Below, in pieces: positions 27,641-34,844 of a DNA stretch of 64,000 bases. Each line of letters starts with the position of its first letter. Positions within the stretch are counted from its first letter, which is position 1. A program made the translations under genes and the position numbers. Source of the DNA: Duganella sp. SG902 (lineage in GTDB: Bacteria; Pseudomonadota; Gammaproteobacteria; Burkholderiales; Burkholderiaceae_D). The notes below the pieces were generated by a model that saw only the letters and a program-made list of their open reading frames with translations, was not told the DNA's origin and did not search any database. The stretch covers positions 62,001-126,000 of the forward strand of contig NZ_JABMJK010000002.1 in assembly GCF_013376005.1 (NCBI RefSeq), given 5' to 3'.

Positions 27641-29212
27641 TTAAGCGGCTTTTGGCTGGTTTTTTGAGCGCTTTGCCCAAAACCACGCGCCCGCCAGGGA
27701 TAGGGCGGTCAGGGCCAGGAACAGCTTGTTGCCCCAGATGATGTAGGGCGTGCTGCCGGCCATGCCCTGCACGGTGGCGGCCAGCGTGCCGAAGGTGTTT
27801 ACCGGCAGCTGTTGCACCACCTTGCCCTCGCCATTGATGATGGCGGTGGCCCCGGTATTGGTCGCCCGCAGCATGGGGCGGCCGGTTTCCAGGCTGCGCA
27901 TCTGCGAGATCTGCAGATGCTGCGGAATGGCGATGGTGTCGCCAAACCAGGCCAGGTTGGAGGTATTCAGCAGCATGGTGGCCGGCTTCTGGTCCAGCGC
28001 CGGGCGGTTCAGCTGGGCGGCGATTTCCTCACCAAACAAGTCTTCGTAGCAGATATTCGGCAGCACGCGCTGGTCCTTGATGGGGAACGCCGGCTGGATC
28101 TCGCGGCCGCTGGTCATGTCGCCCAGCGGGATCGACATCAGGTTGACGAACCAGCGGAAGCCGTAGGGGATGAATTCGCCATACGGCACCAGGTGGTGCT
28201 TGTCGTAGCGGTAGTAGCCCGAGCCCAGCTTGGCCGGGATGCCGATCACGCTGTTGAAATAGGCGGTCTGGCTGTCGGCGGTGAAGATGCCGAGGATCAG
28301 GTTGCTGTTCGTTTTATTTAAGAACTGCGCGATGCCGGGCAGGTAGTCCGGCGGCAGTTGCTGCGGCAAGGTGATGATGGCGGTTTCCGGGGTGGCGATC
28401 AGGTCGGCGGGGGCGGCGGTGATGGCGTCCTGGTACAGCTTCATGGTGGTGACGATCTTGGCGCCGTTGAACTTCTCGTCCTGCGGGATATTCCCTTGCA
28501 GCAGGCGCACCGAGATCGGCTTGCCTTCCGGGTAGGTCCATTGCAGGAAGCCCAGGCCCGCACCGGCCACGCAGATGGTCACCGCCAGGGCGGCCGCGCG
28601 CAGGCGCGAGCGGTGCAGCAGCAACAGCAGGGCGCCTGCGATCACGGCGGCCAACCAGCCGAGGCCGTACACCCCGATGACGGGCGCGAACCCGGCCAGC
28701 GGGCTGTGATTGTGGGCGTAGCCCGACGACAGCCACGGGAAGCCGGTAAACAGCCAGCCGCGCACCCATTCGAACAGCGCCCACACGGCCGGGAACACCA
28801 GCAGGTTGGCGGCCGGCAGCGGCAGCGTCCAGCGCTGGCGCAGCCACCATGCGGTGCCCATGGCCAGCGCGCCGTACACGCCCATGGCGGCGCCCAGCAG
28901 CAGCACGGCCAGCGCGGCCAGCGGCGCCGGCATGCCGCCATAGGTATGCATGGAAACGTACAGCCAATGCACGCCGGCGGCGGTCCAGCCGGCCACGAAG
29001 GCCCAGCCGATCAGCGCGGCGGACTTGACGCTGGTGCTGCGCAGCACCTGATAGAACAGCGTGGCGAGGCCGAGGATCTCCAGCGGCCACCAGCCGAACG
29101 GCGCGAACGCGAACACGCACAGCGCGCCGGCCAGGCCGGTGATGAGCATGCGTCCTCGGGTCGAGCGTTGCGGCTTGGGTGGATCGTTGGGGTTGGTGCG
29201 GCGAAAACGCAT
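27641..29212 (-). CDS. lnt: Apolipoprotein N-acyltransferase
   Basis: A 523-residue inner-membrane enzyme that adds the third acyl chain to lipoproteins, needed for their export by Lol. The N-terminal half has several transmembrane segments; the periplasmic nitrilase-like domain shows the catalytic Glu in ATPETAII and the catalytic Cys in NICYEDLFGEE. A final hydrophobic segment closes the protein. Length matches E. coli Lnt (512). Its ATG overlaps the corC stop (TAATG). The corC-lnt order is the conserved one. Confidence 0.96.
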   Translation of the reverse strand: MRFRRTNPNDPPKPQRSTRGRMLITGLAGALCVFAFAPFGWWPLEILGLATLFYQVLRSTSVKSAALIGWAFVAGWTAAGVHWLYVSMHTYGGMPAPLAALAVLLLGAAMGVYGALAMGTAWWLRQRWTLPLPAANLLVFPAVWALFEWVRGWLFTGFPWLSSGYAHNHSPLAGFAPVIGVYGLGWLAAVIAGALLLLLHRSRLRAAALAVTICVAGAGLGFLQWTYPEGKPISVRLLQGNIPQDEKFNGAKIVTTMKLYQDAITAAPADLIATPETAIITLPQQLPPDYLPGIAQFLNKTNSNLILGIFTADSQTAYFNSVIGIPAKLGSGYYRYDKHHLVPYGEFIPYGFRWFVNLMSIPLGDMTSGREIQPAFPIKDQRVLPNICYEDLFGEEIAAQLNRPALDQKPATMLLNTSNLAWFGDTIAIPQHLQISQMRSLETGRPMLRATNTGATAIINGEGKVVQQLPVNTFGTLAATVQGMAGSTPYIIWGNKLFLALTALSLAGAWFWAKRSKNQPKAA

Positions 29213-30096
29213 TATGCGTCGTCGCCGTGGTCGGGGGCGGGCGGCAGTTTTTCCACCGTCAGCACATGGATCTGGCGGGCGTCGGCGCGCAGCACTTCGA
29301 AGCGCAGGCCTTCGTAGTCGAACACGTCGCCCTTGTGGGCCATGCGGCCCAGGTGCTTGGCGACCAGGCCGCCGATGGTGTCGGCGTCGTCCTCGGGCAG
29401 CGCGGTGTCCAGTTCCTCGTTGAATTGCTCGATCTCGGTCAGCGCCTTGATGCGCCAGCGCGGGCCGTGCTGACCTTCGCGGATGGACAGGATGTTGTCT
29501 TCTTCCTCGTCGAAATCGTACTCGTCCTCGATGTCGCCGACGATTTGTTCCAGCACGTCCTCGATGGTGATCAGGCCGGCCACGCCGCTGTATTCATCGA
29601 CCACGATGGCCATGTGGTTGTGGTTGGCGCGGAAATCGCGCAGCAGCACGTTCAGGCGTTTCGATTCCGGGATGAAGATGGCCGGGCGCAGCATGTCGCG
29701 CACGTCGAACGATTCCTCGGCGTAGTAGCGCAGCAGGTCCTTGGCCAGCAGGATGCCGATCACCTTGTCGCGCTCGCCCTCGATGGCGGGGAAGCGCGAG
29801 TGGGCGGTGGCCAGCACCAGCGGCAGCCAGTCCTCGATCGGCTTGGAAATGTCGATCACGTCCATCTGCGAGCGCGGGATCATGATGTCGCGGGCGGACA
29901 GGTCGGAGACCTGGAACACGCCCTCGATCATCGACAGGGCGTCGGCATCGATCAGATTGCGTTCGTGGGCGTCGTGCAGAACTTCGAGCAGCTCCGAGCG
30001 GTTCTCGGGCTCAGGGGAAATCAGGGCGGTCAGTCGTTCAAACAATGACCTGTGGGGTTTAGCGTCAGTCTTGACGCTACTAGAGTGCTCTTGCAT
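29212..30096 (-). CDS. corC: CorC/HlyC-family CBS-domain transporter-associated protein
   Basis: A 294-residue cytoplasmic protein linked to magnesium/cobalt homeostasis and membrane integrity. It has two CBS repeats (starting near DIMIPRSQMDVID and VRDMLRPAIFIPES, the second with VVDEYSGVAGLITIEDVLEQIVGDIEDE) and a C-terminal CorC_HlyC domain ending VEKLPP. The frame reaches 30168, but the ATG at 30096 (MQEHSSSVK) gives the usual length. Normally it directly follows ybeY; here 850 bases of foreign-looking plus-strand DNA separate them, so it must have its own promoter. Confidence 0.93.
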   Translation of the reverse strand: MQEHSSSVKTDAKPHRSLFERLTALISPEPENRSELLEVLHDAHERNLIDADALSMIEGVFQVSDLSARDIMIPRSQMDVIDISKPIEDWLPLVLATAHSRFPAIEGERDKVIGILLAKDLLRYYAEESFDVRDMLRPAIFIPESKRLNVLLRDFRANHNHMAIVVDEYSGVAGLITIEDVLEQIVGDIEDEYDFDEEEDNILSIREGQHGPRWRIKALTEIEQFNEELDTALPEDDADTIGGLVAKHLGRMAHKGDVFDYEGLRFEVLRADARQIHVLTVEKLPPAPDHGDDA

Positions 30097-30266
30097 GGCA
30101 GGCGTAAAGCCGTTGTTTCGAAGGGGTATAGCATACACCAAATGGCAGGGCGGGGCCGTTTTTGTCAAAAAGACAGCTTCAAGGTGGCGCGGTTTGCGGC
30201 AGCTCAGAGCCCGTAGTTCGCTCGCGGTGGATAGTAGGGAGATTCCTTTTGCATGGCGGATTGCCT

Positions 30267-30644
30267 ATGTTCGCGGGATCTATTCGAAGCATCAATCGCC
30301 GTCGTGGCACCATGAACTGCGTCAACTGCGCTGTGGCAACTGACGCCATGTTGGCAGGCAGGCCGGCAAGTGCGTTGCTCGGAGACTATGCGCGGATCTC
30401 TATCCTTGAACAGATTTTTGGCGCAAAATTCAGTCAACCTTGCGATATTCTCAGCGTGTCGCAGGCTTTGTTAGCGGCAGGCACCGGTAGTCGTGCGATC
30501 GTATTTGGTGCGAGAAGCGGAGATATCGGTCACGTTTTTAACGCGATGAATCAGGCCGGCGTCATTCGCTTCTTGGATGGACAAACAGGTGCCGCCGCAG
30601 TATTGGATGACTTTGTCGATTTTCGTTTTTTGAGGACAGGGTAA
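30267..30644 (+). CDS. Papain-fold toxin domain protein (Tox-PL type), stand-alone
   Basis: A 125-residue protein that is almost entirely one papain-like toxin domain of the kind found at the C-termini of bacterial polymorphic toxins. The Cys-bearing motif MNCVNCAVATDAMLAGRP starts at residue 16; the expected catalytic His89 lies in GHVFNAMNQ, and Asp104 with Gln106 in FLDGQTG. No signal peptide or secretion domain is present, so it looks like an excised toxin tip. The frame is open back to an ATG at 30162, but that extension has no recognisable domain; 30267 is my choice. Its stop overlaps the immunity gene start (TAATG). GC is visibly lower than in neighbours. Function is inferred from motifs; the target is unknown. 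Confidence 0.75.
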   Translation: MFAGSIRSINRRRGTMNCVNCAVATDAMLAGRPASALLGDYARISILEQIFGAKFSQPCDILSVSQALLAAGTGSRAIVFGARSGDIGHVFNAMNQAGVIRFLDGQTGAAAVLDDFVDFRFLRTG

Positions 30645-30946
30645 TGGACACGATTAGCCGTAGTGCTGCGCTGCAGATTGCACAAGCGAAAGTGCATGAA
30701 CTTGCCTCCGCTGCCGGTGATGATTTTGCGCTCCAGCCGAATCACACGCGGGAAATTGAACAGGGATGGGTGTTTTTCTTTAATTCTGCGGAATATGTCC
30801 GAACTGGAAATTATATCCATGCATTAGCGGGAAATGGTCCGTTGCTCGTGCTGCGAAATGGCAATGTCGTTATGCTGCCGAGCGCGGTGCCGTGGGAGGG
30901 CGTTGTCAGTGAAATGGCTCGCCCGGCCGGGGGGCGGGCGGCCTGA
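30644..30946 (+). CDS. Imm35/YrhB-family immunity protein
   Basis: A 100-residue cytoplasmic protein matching the Imm35 (YrhB) pattern: an N-terminal helix, then REIEQGWVFFFNS, YVRTGNYIHALAGNGPLLV and a short C-terminal strand and helix. Such proteins neutralise toxin domains encoded immediately upstream. The ATG overlaps the toxin stop, so production is coupled. The sequence is AT-richer than the operon around it, supporting arrival by transfer together with the toxin. It ends 2 bases before the convergent ybeY stop. Direct neutralisation is inferred from position and family. Confidence 0.75.
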   Translation: MDTISRSAALQIAQAKVHELASAAGDDFALQPNHTREIEQGWVFFFNSAEYVRTGNYIHALAGNGPLLVLRNGNVVMLPSAVPWEGVVSEMARPAGGRAA

Positions 30947-30948
30947 AG

Positions 30949-31416
30949 TTATTCGGCGTAGGGATCGGCGTAGCCGAGTTCGGCCAGGATCTCGGTTTCG
31001 ATGCCTTCCATCTCGGCCGCTTCCTCGTCGTCCTCGTGGTCGTAGCCCTGGGCGTGCAGCACGCCGTGGACGATCAGGTGGGCGGTGTGCTCTTCCACCG
31101 TTTTCTTTTGCTCGGCCGCCTCCTTCTCCAGCACGTCGGTGCACAGGATGATGTCGGCCTGGGTCGGCGCGTCTTCCGGCAGTTCTTCCTCGCCTTCGTT
31201 GTAGGCGAAGGTCAGCACGTTGGTGGCGTAGTCCTTGCCGCGGTATTCGCGGTTCAGGGTCTGGCCTTCCTCGGCGTCGACGAAGCGGATGGTCAGCTCG
31301 GCCGGCGCGAACAGGGCGGCTTGCACCCATTTGCGGATTTTCGGACGGGTAATCGTTTCTTGCAGGCGGGGATCGGCGTATTGCACCGACAGCGTCAATT
31401 TATTTTTTGCGGACAT
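30949..31416 (-). CDS. ybeY: Endoribonuclease YbeY (rRNA maturation)
   Basis: A 155-residue zinc-dependent endoribonuclease for 16S rRNA 3' processing and ribosome quality control. The zinc motif [18 protein letters not shown] supplies the three histidines; [17 protein letters not shown] is the other conserved block. Its start overlaps the phoH 3' end by 17 bp, the usual coupling. It would normally be followed directly by corC. Confidence 0.95.
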   Translation of the reverse strand: MSAKNKLTLSVQYADPRLQETITRPKIRKWVQAALFAPAELTIRFVDAEEGQTLNREYRGKDYATNVLTFAYNEGEEELPEDAPTQADIILCTDVLEKEAAEQKKTVEEHTAHLIVHGVLHAQGYDHEDDEEAAEMEGIETEILAELGYADPYAE

Positions 31417-32512
31417 TTTTGAGAGCCGTGGCTTTGAGGAGGGGGGCGATTTCCGCCTCGTGGTTGTGGGCGGTTTCGTAGGCGTCGACGATGCGCGCCA
31501 CCAGCGGATGGCGCACCACGTCCTCGCTGGTGAAGTGGCTGAAGGCCATGCCGCGCACCTCCTTCAGCACCTGGATGGCGTCCACCAGGCCGCTTTTCTG
31601 GCTCTTGTGCAGGTCGACCTGGGTGACGTCGCCCGTCACCACGGCCTTGCTGCCGAAGCCGATGCGGGTCAGGAACATCTTCATCTGCTCGACCGTGGTG
31701 TTTTGCGCCTCGTCGAGGATGACGAAGGCGTGGTTCAGGGTGCGCCCGCGCATATAGGCCAGCGGGGCGATCTCGATCACCTGCTTCTCGAACATCTTCT
31801 GGGTGCGGTCGAAGCCCAGCAGGTCGTACAGGGCGTCGTACAGCGGGCGCAGGTAGGGATCGACCTTTTGCGACAGATCGCCCGGCAGGAAGCCCAGGCG
31901 CTCGCCGGCCTCCACCGCCGGACGGGTCAGGATGATGCGCTTGACGGCGTCGCGCTCCAGCGCGTCGACCGCGCAGGCCACCGCCAGGTAGGTCTTGCCG
32001 GTGCCGGCCGGGCCGACGCCGAAGCTGATGTCGTGTTCGAGGATGTTGCGCAGGTAGCGGATCTGGTGCGGCGTGCGGCCGCGCAGGTCGGCGCGGCGGG
32101 TTTTCAGCACCGGGCTGTTGATGTCGATCTCGACCGCCGGCACGGTCTCCACCTTGCGCGGCTTGGCCGGGCGGCCGGCCGGCGCCTCGTCCTCGGCGTC
32201 CGGCGCCAGCGCGGCGATATTGCCGGCGTGCATGCTGGCGCGCTGCTCGACCAGCGCCAGCTGCACCTCCTCGATCGGCACGATCTTGTTGGCGATGGCG
32301 TAGAAGTGGTCGAGGATCTCGACCGCGCGTTCGGCGTTGTGGCCGCTGACGATGAATTTCTCGCCGCGGCGGAAGATGGTGACGTCCAGCGCGGCGGAAA
32401 TCTGGCGCAGGTTTTCGTCGAGCGGGCCGCACAAATGGGCCAGGCGCGCGTTATCGAGCGGCTCGGGGATGAAATAGTGCGGCTGGACGGGGGTTTTGGT
32501 TTTCAATGGCAT
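31400..32512 (-). CDS. phoH: PhoH-like ATPase
   Basis: A 370-residue cytoplasmic P-loop ATPase of the PhoH/YbeZ family, thought to work with YbeY in RNA metabolism. Walker A is [11 protein letters not shown], Walker [12 protein letters not shown], with the later [20 protein letters not shown] block of the helicase-like fold. A Pro/Ala-rich linker separates a small N-terminal nucleic-acid-binding-like region from the ATPase core. The frame extends to a GTG at 32542; I prefer the ATG at 32512, though neither has a clear ribosome site. It heads the minus-strand operon. Confidence 0.93.
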   Translation of the reverse strand: MPLKTKTPVQPHYFIPEPLDNARLAHLCGPLDENLRQISAALDVTIFRRGEKFIVSGHNAERAVEILDHFYAIANKIVPIEEVQLALVEQRASMHAGNIAALAPDAEDEAPAGRPAKPRKVETVPAVEIDINSPVLKTRRADLRGRTPHQIRYLRNILEHDISFGVGPAGTGKTYLAVACAVDALERDAVKRIILTRPAVEAGERLGFLPGDLSQKVDPYLRPLYDALYDLLGFDRTQKMFEKQVIEIAPLAYMRGRTLNHAFVILDEAQNTTVEQMKMFLTRIGFGSKAVVTGDVTQVDLHKSQKSGLVDAIQVLKEVRGMAFSHFTSEDVVRHPLVARIVDAYETAHNHEAEIAPLLKATALKNVRKK

Positions 32513-32598
32513 GCTTTTAGGAGAAGGCCGCGGCAACGGCACAGGCGATAGTTTATCGTAATTTGCCAGCGCCGGCGCCTTTGCACTACAGTAGAGGT

Positions 32599-32922
32599 AT
32601 GGCTATCAACGTCACCAACGCGCCGCGGCCCGACCCGGTGCAAACCAATCTGCGCGAAACCCGCGCCAACCGTGCCGAGCAGCGCAGCGAGCAGGCCACG
32701 GAGACCCGGCGCGCCCAGCAGGACAACCGCGCCGGCAAGGACGAGGCCGCCACCCGGCGGCGCGTCGAGCAAAACAATGAGGCCACGCGCAGCCAGGCGC
32801 GCGCCAACGACGAGGCCGCCGCCGCCGAGCGCCGCGCCGCCCAGCAGGCCGACAAAAAAGCCGACAGCCAGCGCCGCGACAGCGAAAAAACGCTGGGCCG
32901 CAACATCGACACCACCGCCTGA
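32599..32922 (+). CDS. Hypothetical highly charged helical protein, 107 aa
   Basis: A 107-residue protein dominated by Ala, Arg, Glu, Gln, Asp and Asn with no cysteine and no hydrophobic core segment; it is likely one long helix or disordered (for instance RAEQRSEQATETRRAQ). An AGAGG run lies only one base before the ATG, too close for an ideal ribosome site; an earlier in-frame ATG at 32563 exists. It is divergent from phoH. I do not recognise a family. Composition could also reflect chance in high-GC DNA, but the codons look gene-like. Confidence 0.5.
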   Translation: MAINVTNAPRPDPVQTNLRETRANRAEQRSEQATETRRAQQDNRAGKDEAATRRRVEQNNEATRSQARANDEAAAAERRAAQQADKKADSQRRDSEKTLGRNIDTTA

Positions 32923-33139
32923 CTTCCCCGGTTTTGTTTGCGGAAATTTCTTGCGTGCGACACTCTCCGGTCCCATGTGATGAAATAGCATTGTTGCTAA
33001 GGTTTCTAGCTTCTGATTGATGCCGAACAATCTTAGCGCGGTGCGCGCTGGTATCTTGCACAAACAGCAAGGCGCAAGTCTAAGTTTTGCTTAAGTTCAG
33101 ACCAGCACTATCTGTTCACCCCAACCAATGAGGAAAATC

Positions 33140-33478
33140 ATGGCACATCATGCTCTCGCATCACAGGAAAGCTACAACCCCAACCATCTGCTGGATATCT
33201 TGCTGGGCAAGATGCAGCTGAAAAACGATGCCGCGCTGTCGCGCCTGCTGGAAGTCGCGCCGCCGGTCATCAGCAAGATCCGCCACCACCGCCTGCCGGT
33301 CGGCGCCTCGCTGCTGATCCGCATGCACGAAGTGACCGGCATGAGCATCCGCGACCTGCGCGACCTGATGGGCGACCGCCGCACCAAGTATCGCCTGTCC
33401 GACGCCCAGGGCCGCCCAAAGCCGGAAGACCGTCCAGCCACCGACAAGGCCCAGGCCGGAAGCGCGGCACATCATTGA
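33140..33478 (+). CDS. Small helix-turn-helix (Cro/CI-like) DNA-binding protein
   Basis: A 112-residue protein whose central part (LKNDAALSRLLEVAPPVISKIRHHRLPVG, key segment ALSRLLEVAPPVISKIR) looks like an XRE-type HTH, with a following helix that could dimerise (MHEVTGMSIRDLRDLMG). The C-terminal 30 residues are basic and disordered. The ATG at 33140 has GAGGA five bases upstream and is preferred to one four codons earlier. From memory, similar short regulators are common in Oxalobacteraceae; targets are unknown. No partner toxin or phage gene lies nearby. Confidence 0.75.
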   Translation: MAHHALASQESYNPNHLLDILLGKMQLKNDAALSRLLEVAPPVISKIRHHRLPVGASLLIRMHEVTGMSIRDLRDLMGDRRTKYRLSDAQGRPKPEDRPATDKAQAGSAAHH

Positions 33479-33496
33479 TGCGCGCGCCGCGCGAGC

Positions 33497-33531
33497 GCCT
33501 GCCGTGCCGGGCATGACCCCGGACGGCAGGC
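33497..33531. terminator. Hairpin between convergent HTH and HDOD genes
   Basis: Nine-base arms GCCTGCCGT and ACGGCAGGC flank a GC-rich inner loop that can pair further (CCGGG with CCCGG). It sits between two convergent stops and could end both transcripts, but there is no T-run on either side. Confidence 0.45.
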
Positions 33532-33538
33532 CGCCACT

Positions 33539-34384
33539 TCAGGTCAGCAGCACCATCGAGATTTCTTCGTATTGCAGTTCCGTCTCGCGGAACAGTTGCA
33601 GATAAATTTCCTCATCGAGGCCGAGCGCCGTCCAGGCCACGGTCGAGACCGGCGGAACCAGATCGTCCTTCACCTGCGCCAGATCGAGCGCGTGCACGAT
33701 GGCGTCGGCCACGTGGATGATGGCCGCCAAAAAGCCCGCGCCCGGCGCCTCCGGGTCGTGGTGGCCGCCGATGGCCAGCCGCATGGTGTCCGAAAAATTC
33801 CAGTGTTCCGCCAGCGCCAGGCCGGCCTCGACGTGATCGACGCCCAGCACCGCCCGTTCCGCCTCCAGCAGGTAGCAGTCCTGTCGCGCGCGCCAGGCGA
33901 TGGTCTGCGCGTACTGCTCCGGGAAGCAGGACACCAGCACCAGCCGGCCGATGTCGTGCAGCAGCCCGGCCGTGAAGGCGTAGTCCTGGTTGAAGCGCAT
34001 CTGGCGCGCCAGCACCTTGGCGCAGGCCGCGGTGGCGATCGAATGGCGCCAGAACGCCTTGTGGTCGAAGCCGGGGCAGTGGCCCTCCGTGAAGCAGCCG
34101 GTCACGGCCGCCGCCGTGATCAGGTTGCGCGTGGTCTGGAAGCCCAGATAGGTGATCGCCTGCTGGATGGTGGTGACCTTGACCTGCAGGCCGTACAGCG
34201 AGGAATTGGCCAGGCGCAGGGTCTTGGCGGTCAGCGCCTGGTCGTGCGAGACCTTTTTGGCCAGCACCGAGATATCGACGTCGTCCTGGTCTATGCTGTT
34301 GAGCAGCTCCATCACCACCGCCGGCAGCGAGGGCAAATCGTCCAGCGTGCGCACCACGTCGTCGTAGCTAAGGGTATTACTCAT
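33539..34384 (-). CDS. HDOD domain signalling protein
   Basis: A 281-residue cytoplasmic protein consisting of one HDOD domain, a catalytically dead relative of HD phosphohydrolases used in bacterial signalling. Typical segments are LPSLPAVVMELLNSI, VSHDQALTAKTLRLANSSLYG, ITYLGFQTTRNLI and AGLLHDIGRLVLV. Such proteins often act in twitching, biofilm or c-di-GMP pathways. The start overlaps the 3' end of the small partner gene by 8 bp. The exact function is unknown. Confidence 0.9.
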   Translation of the reverse strand: MSNTLSYDDVVRTLDDLPSLPAVVMELLNSIDQDDVDISVLAKKVSHDQALTAKTLRLANSSLYGLQVKVTTIQQAITYLGFQTTRNLITAAAVTGCFTEGHCPGFDHKAFWRHSIATAACAKVLARQMRFNQDYAFTAGLLHDIGRLVLVSCFPEQYAQTIAWRARQDCYLLEAERAVLGVDHVEAGLALAEHWNFSDTMRLAIGGHHDPEAPGAGFLAAIIHVADAIVHALDLAQVKDDLVPPVSTVAWTALGLDEEIYLQLFRETELQYEEISMVLLT

Positions 34385-34724
34385 GTTCCGGCGTCTCCTC
34401 TACGCCCAGGCGGAAGTCGGTGACGAAGCGGCGCAGCGTGGCGGTGGCCCAGTCGCTGCCGCTGTCGGGATCGTTCTTGCGGAACAGCTGGGCCAGGCGC
34501 GCCTCGTGGTGGTGCAGCGTGGCCGCCACCGCCTCCGGCGTCACCTCCTCCTTCACGATGGGCAGCACGGCGATGCCGTGGCGCGGCATCAGCGCCAGCA
34601 TGGCCTCGGTCAGCACCGTGCCTTGCGGCAGCAGCACATTGCCCTGCACATCGAGCAGCACGTCGGACAGGACCATGCCCGGCCGCACCTCCGCCAGCGC
34701 CAGATGATGATAATTGCCTGTCAT
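34377..34724 (-). CDS. Hypothetical protein coupled to the HDOD gene
   Basis: A 115-residue cytoplasmic protein. Its N-terminal half (LALAEVRPGMVLSDVLLDVQG, then GTVLTEAMLALMPRHGIAVLPI) resembles the small beta domain that precedes HD-GYP domains in c-di-GMP phosphodiesterases (DUF3391-like), but no HD-GYP domain follows. Translation is coupled to the HDOD gene by an 8-bp overlap, suggesting that the two proteins work together as a split version of a larger signalling protein. No function can be assigned. Confidence 0.75.
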   Translation of the reverse strand: MTGNYHHLALAEVRPGMVLSDVLLDVQGNVLLPQGTVLTEAMLALMPRHGIAVLPIVKEEVTPEAVAATLHHHEARLAQLFRKNDPDSGSDWATATLRRFVTDFRLGVEETPEHE

Positions 34725-34844
34725 ACCGCCTCCTGCTTGCTTCCTGATCTATATTTCCTGATATTACCATTGTCTTGCCAAGACGCAGCCCATACCGTAC
34801 ATTGGGGCGTTGCCGTCAAATCCATGTTGTCGGGAGATTGCTGA

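Noticed and set aside
31395..32432. A second minus-strand open frame within phoH
   Set aside because: It is an out-of-frame Arg/Pro-rich shadow of the PhoH frame, which has both Walker motifs.
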